From Stenotrophomonas rhizophila (GTDB taxonomy: Bacteria; Pseudomonadota; Gammaproteobacteria; Xanthomonadales; Xanthomonadaceae): a stretch of DNA of 64,000 nt. Position 1 is the first letter of the stretch. Each line of letters starts with the position of its first letter. A program made the position numbers and the translations under genes. The notes under the pieces were generated by a model. It was not told where the DNA came from. It made no database searches and worked only from the letters and a program-made list of their open reading frames with translations. Shown here in pieces: positions 19,540 through 27,946 of the stretch. The stretch spans positions 3,035,501 through 3,099,500 of the forward strand of contig NZ_CP016294.1 of the NCBI RefSeq assembly GCF_001704155.1. Reading direction: 5' to 3'.

Positions 19540-19797
19540 CTACCCGTTCAGCGCGGTGTGCAGCGCCAGCCGGGCGAAATCCAGCATGCGCGCGGACATC
19601 CAGGTCATCAGCACCAGCAGGCAGGCGATCACCGCCAGCAGCTTGGCGCCGTAGGGAAGGGTCTGCTCCTGCAGCTGGGTAACGGTCTGGAACAGGCCGA
19701 TGGCCAGGCCGACGATGGTGGCCACGGCCACCGGCGCGGCCGACAGCAGGAGGATGAGCAGCAGGCTCTTGTTGCCCATGAACATGATCGCGTCCAT
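19540..19797 (-). CDS. sctS: SctS, T3SS export-gate subunit (SpaQ)
   Basis: An 85-aa protein with two membrane helices and the conserved VATIVGLAIGLFQTVTQLQEQTLPYGAKL hairpin of SpaQ/FliQ. It packs with SctR and SctT into the helical export gate. Two bases separate it from sctR and four from the downstream fusion gene. Confidence 0.95.
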   Translation of the reverse strand: MDAIMFMGNKSLLLILLLSAAPVAVATIVGLAIGLFQTVTQLQEQTLPYGAKLLAVIACLLVLMTWMSARMLDFARLALHTALNG

Positions 19798-19799
19798 GG

Positions 19800-20465
19800 C
19801 TACATCGGCACGTCGAGGTACTGGCGCACCAGACCCTGCGACAGCAGGCTCCAGCCATCCATCGCCACGAACAGGATCAGCTTGATCGGCGCGGAGATGG
19901 TCACCGGGCTCATCATCATCATGCCCAGCGACAGCAGCACGCTGGACACCACCAAGTCGATCACCACGAACGGCAGGTACAGGTAGAAGCCGATGCGGAA
20001 CGCATCCTTCAGCTCGCTCAGGGCATAGCTGGGCATCAGCGCGAACAGCGAGCGCTCATGCGGCTCCAGGTCCGGCACCGGCATGCCGGTTTCGGCATGC
20101 CGGGCGCGCTCGAAGAACTTCACCAGCTCGGGGTCCGAGTAGGTGGCCAGGTAGACCTTGTAGCCATCCAGGCTGCTGTCGAGGAAGGTGACCACCGCCG
20201 CCACCGAATTGAGTGGTGCCTCCAGCGCGAGGTAGGCGTCGTACATGTTCTGCACGATCGGCTGCATCACGTAGAACGCCAGCATCAGCGCCAGTGCGTT
20301 CAGCACCATGTTGGAGGGCACCTGCTGCAGGCCCAGGCCGTTGCGCAGCAGTACGAACACCACGGAGAACTTCAGGTAGCAGGTGCCGGCTGCGATCAGG
20401 AACGGCAGCAACGCAGCCATCGACATGACCGCGATCAGCGAGATGTCGTTGTTGACGAAATTCAT
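19800..20465 (-). CDS. sctR: SctR, T3SS export-gate subunit (SpaP)
   Basis: A 221-aa membrane protein with the SctR/FliP signatures SFVFVLLRNGLGLQQVPSNM-type, LALMLAFYVMQPI and LPFVVIDLVVSSVLLSLGMMMM. The family length is normal. It forms the pentameric core of the gate with SctS and SctT. Its ATG overlaps the sctQ stop. Confidence 0.96.
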   Translation of the reverse strand: MNFVNNDISLIAVMSMAALLPFLIAAGTCYLKFSVVFVLLRNGLGLQQVPSNMVLNALALMLAFYVMQPIVQNMYDAYLALEAPLNSVAAVVTFLDSSLDGYKVYLATYSDPELVKFFERARHAETGMPVPDLEPHERSLFALMPSYALSELKDAFRIGFYLYLPFVVIDLVVSSVLLSLGMMMMSPVTISAPIKLILFVAMDGWSLLSQGLVRQYLDVPM

Positions 20466-21412
20466 GGCAGCACGGGCGCCTGCGCCAGCTGTACGCCGAG
20501 CTGGTCACCCACCTGCACCAGCTCACCGCGGGCGATCAGCTGGCCGTTGACCCGCAGCTGCAGCTGCTTCCAGGCGTCGGCGGGCAAGTGGAACACGGTG
20601 CCGGGCTGCAGCCCGTCCAGTTCGCCGATGGCGTGCTGCAGCTGGCACAGCACCACGTCCACGTTCACCGGCAGGCGCTTGATGTCGATACCGGGCGCGG
20701 TGGCGGCCGTGGGTTCCGGGGCGGATGGGGCGATCTCGGCGCTGCCGTCGTCGTCGTCGAGGAAATCGAAGGGTGTGTTCACGGAGATGGTCTCTAGGGT
20801 GAAGTCGAAGGAGTACAGGCGGCGGCCACCCGTGCGGGCGACCGGCAGCAGCTGGTCGAGCAGCAGCACCGCACCCGGGGCCAGACCGCGCAGACGGTGC
20901 AGGGGCAGGGAAAGACGGGCGATACCCAGGTCGGTGCGAACGCGCAGCGCACGGAGCGGTGCGGCCAAGGGCGCTGCAGCGGCGCACCCGGCGTGTTCGA
21001 TCCAGGCAGGCCCCTGTGCGGTGGGCAGGCAGGGCTGCACGCCCTGTCCCATCGCAAGCGCGTTGATGGGGACCACGTCCTGCAGCGTTACCTGCGCGCC
21101 ATGGAAGGGCTCAGCGGCGATGTCCAGCAGCGGCCGCTCGGGCAGCCAGCACGCCAGTGCGTTGCGGTCCACCAACTCCGACCAGGCCAGTCCGCCCATC
21201 GCGGGCAGCATCGCCGGGCACCACTGGTCCGCGGCAACCGCCAGACGCAGCACGCCGCCGCGCCCGCTTACGTCGAAACGCAGCATGGCGCCGCGCGTCG
21301 GCAACGGTTGCTGGTCAGGCGTAATGCCCATGCGTGCACACACCGCGAGGTTGGCCGCCTGGGTGGCCTGGGCCGGTGTCAGCGTTGAGAAGGGCCAGGG
21401 CCGCGCGCTCAT
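20462..21412 (-). CDS. sctQ: SctQ, T3SS C-ring/sorting-platform protein (SpaO)
   Basis: A 316-aa protein with a SPOA (FliN-like) domain at the C-terminus: LPVNVDVVLCQLQHAIGELDGLQPGTVF and VNGQLIARGELVQVGDQLGVQL. The N-terminal two thirds are divergent, as usual for SpaO. An acidic stretch (LDDDDGSAE) separates the two halves. SctQ forms the pods that receive chaperone-effector complexes. It overlaps both neighbours by four bases. Confidence 0.92.
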   Translation of the reverse strand: MSARPWPFSTLTPAQATQAANLAVCARMGITPDQQPLPTRGAMLRFDVSGRGGVLRLAVAADQWCPAMLPAMGGLAWSELVDRNALACWLPERPLLDIAAEPFHGAQVTLQDVVPINALAMGQGVQPCLPTAQGPAWIEHAGCAAAAPLAAPLRALRVRTDLGIARLSLPLHRLRGLAPGAVLLLDQLLPVARTGGRRLYSFDFTLETISVNTPFDFLDDDDGSAEIAPSAPEPTAATAPGIDIKRLPVNVDVVLCQLQHAIGELDGLQPGTVFHLPADAWKQLQLRVNGQLIARGELVQVGDQLGVQLAQAPVLP

Positions 21413-22668
21413 GCGTGGCCCTGGCCGCCGCGGCGGCGCCGTTCGTCGGTGGCGCTGTCGCTGCTTTCCACGGCGATCTGCAGGTCAGCGCCCGGCGGCG
21501 CCAGCGCGGAAGACAGTGCCTGCCCGACCCGTGCCGAGGACGGCTGCAGGACCAGGCGGTTACCGTCCACGCGTCCACTGACCGAGTGACCCGCGCCTGC
21601 GCCCCAGCTCTTGAAGGACACGTTGAAGTGGCTGGCGGTGTCGGCGCGCTGGGCCATGGCCGTCTGCAACGCTTCGGCCTGGCGCACCGCGCGGACATGC
21701 TGGCGGGTGCCGAGGTTGGCTTCGGCACGACGCGCGTCGGCCATTGCCTGGGCGTCGGGCGCGGCTTCGCCGGTGTGCGGTTGCGGCATCACGGTGGCAC
21801 CTGCGGCAGCCGCGGCCTGCGCGAGGTCCGTCGGGGCGGGGCGGCCGGCGGCTGGTAGCAGGTCCGGCGCTGGCGGTTCGGGAGCTGCTGCGGCGACCGG
21901 GACATCCCTCGCAGGCGCCGTACGCATCATGCCGGCACTCACCGGCGCGCCAGGCGATGCATCACGCGCGGTCCGCTCGCCCTGCCCCGGCTGCCCCCGC
22001 GAAGGCAGTGCTGATGCCGTGGTGGCCGTGGCGACCTGTGCCGAAGCGGCAGCCGGGCCGGGCTTTTCTGCGGTATCGGTCACTGCGCCACCGTTCAGGG
22101 AGACGGCGTGCAGGTTGGCGGTGGCGTTGCTGGCCGCCGTGGCGGCCGGCGCCTTGGCGCCGGGCAGGACGCTGCCCTCCACCGCTGCTGGCAGCAGCGC
22201 CGCGGGTTCATTGCCGGGTACGATCGGTGCCGCAGGACTGGCCACCGTCGGCAGCGGCCGTGACGTGATGGCCGGCAGCACGGGCGCTGAAGCCGCCGCC
22301 TGCGCGTGTGCGGCCATTCCGCGCGGATCGCGGTGGCCGATGTCCTGCCCGTCCCTGCCGCCCTCGCGTTGCACCGTCGCCAGAATGTGGACCTCACGCT
22401 GCGGCAAGGGAGCGGAATCACGCGCCCACTCCTGCTCAACGTCTCTGTCCGACTCGTCCGGCGCCCACATCGCGACGTCGCCGGGGAAAGGCGACTGTTC
22501 CGGCGCTTCTTCAGCGGTGGGTTCGGCAGTGGGTTCAGGAGCCCGCTCGGCCGCCTGCTGCGCGGTCGGCTGGGGCTGCCTGGCCTGCACGCGCTCGCTC
22601 AGGGAGACCGCGTCGACGGGGCTGGCCGCCATGACGGCAGCCTGCGGTTCTTGGATCTTCAACGACAT
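21409..22668 (-). CDS. sctP: SctP, needle-length regulator (InvJ/SpaN position)
   Basis: A 419-aa Ala/Pro-rich protein that is largely low complexity. The C-terminal ~90 residues are better ordered (FNVSFKSWGAGAGHSVSGRV, LVLQPSSARVGQALSSAL) and resemble the end of SpaN/InvJ-type proteins. Members of this class control needle length and the switch to effector secretion by acting on SctU, which is not encoded here. Assignment is from position between sctO and sctQ and from composition. Confidence 0.78.
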   Translation of the reverse strand: MSLKIQEPQAAVMAASPVDAVSLSERVQARQPQPTAQQAAERAPEPTAEPTAEEAPEQSPFPGDVAMWAPDESDRDVEQEWARDSAPLPQREVHILATVQREGGRDGQDIGHRDPRGMAAHAQAAASAPVLPAITSRPLPTVASPAAPIVPGNEPAALLPAAVEGSVLPGAKAPAATAASNATANLHAVSLNGGAVTDTAEKPGPAAASAQVATATTASALPSRGQPGQGERTARDASPGAPVSAGMMRTAPARDVPVAAAAPEPPAPDLLPAAGRPAPTDLAQAAAAAGATVMPQPHTGEAAPDAQAMADARRAEANLGTRQHVRAVRQAEALQTAMAQRADTASHFNVSFKSWGAGAGHSVSGRVDGNRLVLQPSSARVGQALSSALAPPGADLQIAVESSDSATDERRRRGGQGHA

Positions 22669-23105
22669 GTGTATTCCTCTTGGATCTGGCGCTCCTGGCG
22701 GCGCACGCGCGCCTGCCGGTGCTTCTGGTCGATATGCGCGCCGACGGCCTGCAGCCGGCGCGCGCGTGAGTGGTTACCGGCGGCGGCATTGCGCAGTTCC
22801 TGTTCCTGCTCGCGGGCGTCGCCGGCCTGCTCCTGCAGGTGGCCGGCGCGCAGTTCGCATTCCAGGACATGCGCCCGGGCAATGGCGACGCCGCGCAGGC
22901 GCTCGAACAGGCGCTGGCGGTCGAGCCCGTGTTCCTCGCCAAGCTGCGCGGCCTGCAGGCGCTTGTCTGCCGCGCTGCGCAGGGTCTGCGCTTCGCGGTC
23001 GCGTTGCGCAGCCTGCTCTGCCTGCGCGCTGGCGTCGCGACGCAGGCGGTGGGCGCGATGCTCCAGCAGCGTGGCCAGCCGCGCGGGGTCAGCGGGCGAG
23101 CGCAT
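22659..23105 (-). CDS. sctO: SctO, T3SS stalk protein (InvI/SpaM/YscO type)
   Basis: A 148-aa protein that is almost entirely predicted coiled coil, very rich in Arg, Gln, Ala and Glu (HRAHRLRRDASAQAEQAAQR, LRSAADKRLQAAQLGEEHGL). This is the character of SctO, the FliJ-like stalk of the ATPase. The start at 23105 overlaps the end of sctN by 17 bases, and its stop overlaps sctP. Identified from position, size and coiled-coil character. Confidence 0.8.
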   Translation of the reverse strand: MRSPADPARLATLLEHRAHRLRRDASAQAEQAAQRDREAQTLRSAADKRLQAAQLGEEHGLDRQRLFERLRGVAIARAHVLECELRAGHLQEQAGDAREQEQELRNAAAGNHSRARRLQAVGAHIDQKHRQARVRRQERQIQEEYTCR

Positions 23106-24387
23106 CAAGTGCCTCCACCGCCGCATCAAAGGTGACCGGTTCGTGCAGCGGCTGGCGCAGGAATGCCAGCAGGCGCGGTTCGCGGGCCACGGCATCGTCC
23201 TGCTCGGGCTGCGCACCGGGGCGGTACTCGCCGATGTCGCGCAGCAGCTGCAGGTCATCCAGACGGCCCATCACCGCGCGCACGCGGGTGGCCGCGGCGG
23301 CCTGGCGCTCGCTGGCCAGCTGCGGGTACAGCCGGCTGGCGCTGCGCAGCACGTCGATGGCCGGGAAGTGGCCGCGCTGGGCCAGGCGCGGGCTGAGGTA
23401 CACGTGGCCGTCCAGCAACGATTTGACTTCCTCGCCGACCGGGTCGGGGTCGGCGTCGTCTTCCAGCAGCACGGTGTAGAACGCGGTGATGCTGCCGGAC
23501 TGTGCGTTGCCCGGGCGCTCCACCAGGCGTGGCAGTGCTTCGAACACCGACGCGGGGAAGCCACGCCGTGCCGGCGGTTCGCCGGCCGACAATGCGACGT
23601 CACGCAGCGCGCGCGCGTAGCGGGTGGCCGAGTCCATGACCAGCAGCACCCGGCTGCCCTGGTCGCGGAAGTATTCGGCAATCCGGGTGGCCACCATCGC
23701 CGCGTTGACGCGGGTGGCCGGCGAGGTATCGGAGGTGGCCTGCACGATGATGGTGCGCGTGGCCGCCGGACCGTGGCGGATGGCATCGACGAAGGAGGCC
23801 ACTTCACGGCCCCGCTCGCCCACCAGCGCCACCACGCGCACATCGCAGTCGGCGTTGGCCAGCAGCATCTCCACCAGGGTGGTTTTGCCGCACCCGGCTG
23901 CGGCAAAAACCCCCATGCGCTGTCCTTCGCCTACGGTGAGCAAAGCGTCCAGGGCACGGATGCCGGTGGCGAACGGGGTCTGGATGGCACGGCGCTGGCG
24001 ATAGTCCAGCGGCGCAGCCTGCACTGGTGCCGATACACCGGCTACGGTCACGTCTTCGCCATCGCGCAGCCGCTCCACCACTTCACCGAACCCGTCCAGC
24101 ACGCACCCGAGCAGATGCGTGCCCAGTGCCACCTGCAGCGGGCGACCGGTGGCAGCCACCACCACGTCGGCTGCCAGCCGCACCGGGGCACCAATCAGCG
24201 CCAGCGTGGCCACGCCATGGTCGACCCGGGTGACCACGCCATGGGTGAGCACACGGTCGTCGCCCGCCGAATGGCGCACGTGGCAGTGCTCGCCCACCGC
24301 GACATCCGGCAGGGGCACCCGCAGCTCGCCGGCCCGCATCGCGACCGGCGTGGCACAAGGGCGCCAGCAGGGCGTGGCCGCTGTCAC
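23089..24387 (-). CDS. sctN: SctN, T3SS ATPase (InvC)
   Basis: A 432-aa F1-like ATPase, matching InvC in size. The P-loop reads GVFAAAGCGKTTLVEML (residues ~159-175). Further landmarks are ALVGERGREVASFVDAI, the Walker B strand VLLVMDSATRYARALRDVAL, and the SGSITAFYTVLLEDDADPDP region. The GTG at 24387 overlaps the chaperone stop (GTGA). It releases substrates from chaperones and energises export. Confidence 0.96.
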   Translation of the reverse strand: MTAATPCWRPCATPVAMRAGELRVPLPDVAVGEHCHVRHSAGDDRVLTHGVVTRVDHGVATLALIGAPVRLAADVVVAATGRPLQVALGTHLLGCVLDGFGEVVERLRDGEDVTVAGVSAPVQAAPLDYRQRRAIQTPFATGIRALDALLTVGEGQRMGVFAAAGCGKTTLVEMLLANADCDVRVVALVGERGREVASFVDAIRHGPAATRTIIVQATSDTSPATRVNAAMVATRIAEYFRDQGSRVLLVMDSATRYARALRDVALSAGEPPARRGFPASVFEALPRLVERPGNAQSGSITAFYTVLLEDDADPDPVGEEVKSLLDGHVYLSPRLAQRGHFPAIDVLRSASRLYPQLASERQAAAATRVRAVMGRLDDLQLLRDIGEYRPGAQPEQDDAVAREPRLLAFLRQPLHEPVTFDAAVEALDALAR

Positions 24388-24779
24388 CGCAGCAGGGCCT
24401 GCAGTTCGATCACGCGCGCGTGGAACCCTTCTATGGCAGCGGCCAGCAGGCTCGATTCGTGGCGACAATCCGGCTGCAGCGCGCCGCCGACCAGGCAGCC
24501 GTCTTCAAGCTGGCGAAGCGCCAGGCAACCATTGGCGAAGTGTGCGGCCGGTGCGGACAGCGCGGTGAGCAGCTCATCGGCACGGTTGCTGAAGCGCTCG
24601 GCCGGCGAGGTATCCAGGCGGCCCCACAGGTACACCATGTCGTCCACCGGATCGAGCAGAAGCTCGCCCACGTCGGCGAAGCCCATCACCACCGAGGAGT
24701 GGGTGTCGAACTGGAACCGCGATGGGTCGCAGCCCAGTTCCTTGAGGGCGGAGTTGAGGGTATCCAGCAGGGAGGTCAT
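24384..24779 (-). CDS. T3SS class IB chaperone (InvB/SpaK-like)
   Basis: A 131-aa acidic protein with the alpha-beta layout of InvB/Spa15-type chaperones, which bind several different effectors. Recognisable parts are the helix SLLDTLNSALKELGCDPSRF, strands around VVMGFADVGELLLDPVDDMVYLWG and the final helix with EGFHARVIELQALL. It lies between sctV and sctN, exactly where invB lies in SPI-1. Its retention implies that the ancestral system had effectors. Confidence 0.85.
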   Translation of the reverse strand: MTSLLDTLNSALKELGCDPSRFQFDTHSSVVMGFADVGELLLDPVDDMVYLWGRLDTSPAERFSNRADELLTALSAPAAHFANGCLALRQLEDGCLVGGALQPDCRHESSLLAAAIEGFHARVIELQALLR

Positions 24780-26842
24780 AAGCTTCTCATCACATCAAGG
24801 GTGACCGTGTCGGAGATCTCGGCGAACGAGAGCACCGCGGTCGAGGGGAGGCGGGTTTCAATGAAGCGCTTGACGAAGCGACGGATGTCCGGCGCGACCA
24901 TCAGCACCACGTCGGGGCGGTGCGCGGCGACTTCGCCGACATGCAGGGCGAAGCGATCCATCAGCTCACCGGCTTCGGCCGGCTCCAGGTTGAGGTAGGC
25001 CGCACCCTGGCTCTGGCGGATGCCGGCGCGGATCTGGTCTTCAACCGGGCTGGACACCAGGATCGCGGGAATGCGCCCATCGCGGGCGAAGCGCGCGGAG
25101 ATGTAGCGGGCCAGTGCGCCACGCACGTGCTCCACCAGCAGGATCACGTCCTTTTCGCGCTGGCCCCACTGGGCCAGGGTTTCCAGCACCACCTTCATGT
25201 TGCGGATGGAAACGTCCTCGCGGAGCAGGCGCTGCAACACTTCGGCCACGCGCTGGATCGGCATGTGCCGGTAGGTTTCCTTGACCAGTTCGGGGAAGCG
25301 CTTCTCCAACGCGTCCAGGACATGCTTGGCTTCCTGGATGCCGAACAGCTCACCGATGTTGCGCTGTACCGCGCCGTGCACCAGCCGGCGCAGTTCCTCG
25401 TAGTCGCTGGAGACATCGCACCCAAGTGCGCGCACGTCTTCGTGCGCGTCGGCCAGCACCCAGCGCGCGGTGCCGCCGTCGTGCGGTACCACCAGGCCCA
25501 TGTCGAGTGCTTCCAGTTCGTCCTGCCGGCCCCAGACCCGCACGTGCCCGCTGACCACGTGCGAGGACGCTGCCGGAATCTCGTTGATCAGCACCTTGAC
25601 CTCGTGGTCCTTGGCCGGGGTGTGGCTGCGCAGGACCAGCGGTGCGAGCTGCATGCCGGTGTTGACGAAGGCGTCGTGACGCAGCTGCTCTTCCCATTGG
25701 CCGGCAACGCCCGCCTCATGCAGCGACGGCGGCATCAACAGGATCAGCGGCAGGGTTTCGCTGGTGAGGCGGGCGTTGGCGGCGTCGCCCTTGGCGGCCG
25801 GCGGCGCAGCGCCGCCCTGCCCCGTCCCCGGGGTGCCGCCGGCATCGGCGGTCTTGGCACGGCGCAGGCGCCACACGAGCATGGCCGCCAGGCCCACGGC
25901 CAGGCCGGCGAACACCGGCAGCGGGAAGCCGGGCAGCAGGCCCAGCAGCAGCACCAGCACCGCGCCGGTGCCGAGTACCACGTTGCTGTTGAACAGTTCG
26001 CCCAGGATGTTGGCGCCCAGGTTGTTGCTCTCGCCGCTGACCCGGGTGACGATGAAACCGGCGCTGATGCAGATCAGCAGTGCGGGAATCTGTGCGACCA
26101 GGCCATCGCCGATGGTCAGCAGGGTGAAGGTGTTGAGCGCCTGCGAGAAAGCCATGCCATGCTGCAGCATGCCCACGGCGATACCGCCGAACAGGTTGAC
26201 GAACACGATCACGATGCCGGCGATGGCATCGCCCTTCACGAACTTCATGGCACCGTCGTACGAGCCATAGAGCTGGCTTTCGCGTTCCACGTCGCGACGG
26301 CGGCGCTGTGCTTCTTCCGAGGTGATGGCCTCGGCGCGCAGGTCCGCGTCGATGCTCATCTGCTTGCCGGGCATGCCGTCGAGCGAGAAGCGCGCCACCA
26401 CTTCACCGATACGCTCGGAACCCTTGGTGATCACGATGAACTGGACCAGGGTGATGATGGCGAAGATCACCGCACCCACCACCAGGTTGTCGCCCACCAC
26501 GAAATCGCCGAAGGCACTGATGATGTGGCCGGCATCGGCGTCGAGCAGGATCAGCCGGCTGGTGCTGACCGACAGCGCCAGCCGCATCAGCGTGGTGAAC
26601 AGCAGTACCGAGGGGAACGTGGAGAAGTTCAGGATGCGCTCGACGTAGAACGAGCTCAGGAAAATCACGATGGCCACGGCCATGTTCAGGCCGATCAGCA
26701 GGTCGACCAGGATCGTCGGCAGCGGGATGATCAGCATGGCCACGATCACGGCCATCAGCACCACCAGGGCCAGCTCCGGGCGCAGGATGCCGCGCGCGCG
26801 GGCACCCAGCCCGCGCGCTGCGGTGTTGGCGGTGGCGCTCAT
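24776..26842 (-). CDS. sctV: SctV, major T3SS export-gate protein (InvA)
   Basis: A 688-aa protein with about eight N-terminal membrane helices and a large cytoplasmic domain. It carries the FHIPEP-family signatures RFSLDGMPGKQMSIDADLRA, GDAIAGIVIVFVNLFGGIAVG and NTFTLLTIGDGLVAQIPALL. A Pro/Ala/Gly-rich linker at ~325-355 separates the membrane part from the nonameric cytoplasmic ring. Its ends overlap sctW and the chaperone gene by four bases. Confidence 0.97.
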   Translation of the reverse strand: MSATANTAARGLGARARGILRPELALVVLMAVIVAMLIIPLPTILVDLLIGLNMAVAIVIFLSSFYVERILNFSTFPSVLLFTTLMRLALSVSTSRLILLDADAGHIISAFGDFVVGDNLVVGAVIFAIITLVQFIVITKGSERIGEVVARFSLDGMPGKQMSIDADLRAEAITSEEAQRRRRDVERESQLYGSYDGAMKFVKGDAIAGIVIVFVNLFGGIAVGMLQHGMAFSQALNTFTLLTIGDGLVAQIPALLICISAGFIVTRVSGESNNLGANILGELFNSNVVLGTGAVLVLLLGLLPGFPLPVFAGLAVGLAAMLVWRLRRAKTADAGGTPGTGQGGAAPPAAKGDAANARLTSETLPLILLMPPSLHEAGVAGQWEEQLRHDAFVNTGMQLAPLVLRSHTPAKDHEVKVLINEIPAASSHVVSGHVRVWGRQDELEALDMGLVVPHDGGTARWVLADAHEDVRALGCDVSSDYEELRRLVHGAVQRNIGELFGIQEAKHVLDALEKRFPELVKETYRHMPIQRVAEVLQRLLREDVSIRNMKVVLETLAQWGQREKDVILLVEHVRGALARYISARFARDGRIPAILVSSPVEDQIRAGIRQSQGAAYLNLEPAEAGELMDRFALHVGEVAAHRPDVVLMVAPDIRRFVKRFIETRLPSTAVLSFAEISDTVTLDVMRSL

Positions 26843-27939
26843 ACGCTCACCCCGCAGGCGTGGCCGGCGTGCCAGCGTTCGCGTTTCATGCTTTCCACCA
26901 CCATGACCTCCAGGGACTGCGCCGCGCGTTCGCGCGCGACGTCATCGCTCCACACCGCATCGGGCAGGCCGCCCAGGGCACGACGCAGGGCCTGCACCAG
27001 GCGCGCCCGCTCCCGTGCCGACAGCGCGACGCGTGTGTCGGCCAGCGGGCCGGCAAACAGCCCGGCCCAGTCCTGCAGGCCGCGCACTACATCCAGCAAC
27101 CCGCCGACCACCGCTTCGGCGGTGGTGGACAGCCGTGCCAGCAGCCGGTCGCGGGTGGCTTCCTGGACCAGCAGGTGGTCGGTCGAGCGCAGCACGGCCA
27201 GGTTGCGCACCTGGCGCAGCAGCCGGCCGAACTCCAGGTGCGAGGCACTGGGATCCAGCGAGTACATGTCCGCACCCAGCGCCTGCTCCATGAAATCCAC
27301 GACCTGCGCGCGCCGGTCGAATCCGTACAGTGCGATCCACCCGGCGTATTCGCCCACGCAGTCCTGGTGGTTGCCGATGAAGTCGCGGTAGCTCTGGCGC
27401 AGCGCGCGGGCCGAGAACTGGCTGCCGCGCGCGGCCAGCCGCGCCTTGATCGCCACGTTCAGGCCACCGCGCGTAGCCGCGCCATTGCCCTGCGCGGCCT
27501 CGTCGGCGAGCAGCTGCTCCAGCGACTGCTGCAACAGCTCGCGCAATTCCTCCAGTTCGTCATCGGCGATCAGTGAGCGCAGCACCGCCAGCATGTCGCT
27601 GGGATCGGGGAACAGCTGCCGGAGCAGGGCCAGCAACTGCACGGGGCTGCGCATGCCGTCGAGCACTGCGCGCAGGTCCGTGACCTTGCTGTGCACCTCA
27701 TCGTCCAACACATGGTCGATCCACGCCTGTGACTCGCCGGAGCCGACGCTGCGCTGGCCATCCCGACGGCGCTGCAACGAGGCGACCAGCGCAGCCAGGT
27801 CATCCTGCATCGACATGGCGGTGGCCAGGGTCCCGGGGCGGGACGGCTTGCCCGCTCCGGCCAGCAGGTCCTTCGCCGCGTCATCGCGATCTCCCTGCAC
27901 CGTCGCCTGGCGCGAGGTGACGGGCAACGGCGTGGTCAT
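26839..27939 (-). CDS. sctW: SctW, T3SS gatekeeper (InvE)
   Basis: A 366-aa helical protein, close to InvE in length. Gatekeepers delay effector export until translocators have been sent. Conserved parts include LRAVLDGMRSPVQLLALLRQ, the ELEELRELLQQSLEQLLADE region and LRQSYRDFIGNHQDCVGEYAGW. The ATG at 27939 follows the sctC stop by 7 bases. An in-frame ATG at 27966 overlapping sctC is an alternative. Confidence 0.9.
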   Translation of the reverse strand: MTTPLPVTSRQATVQGDRDDAAKDLLAGAGKPSRPGTLATAMSMQDDLAALVASLQRRRDGQRSVGSGESQAWIDHVLDDEVHSKVTDLRAVLDGMRSPVQLLALLRQLFPDPSDMLAVLRSLIADDELEELRELLQQSLEQLLADEAAQGNGAATRGGLNVAIKARLAARGSQFSARALRQSYRDFIGNHQDCVGEYAGWIALYGFDRRAQVVDFMEQALGADMYSLDPSASHLEFGRLLRQVRNLAVLRSTDHLLVQEATRDRLLARLSTTAEAVVGGLLDVVRGLQDWAGLFAGPLADTRVALSARERARLVQALRRALGGLPDAVWSDDVARERAAQSLEVMVVESMKRERWHAGHACGVSV

Positions 27940-27946
27940 CGGGCGG

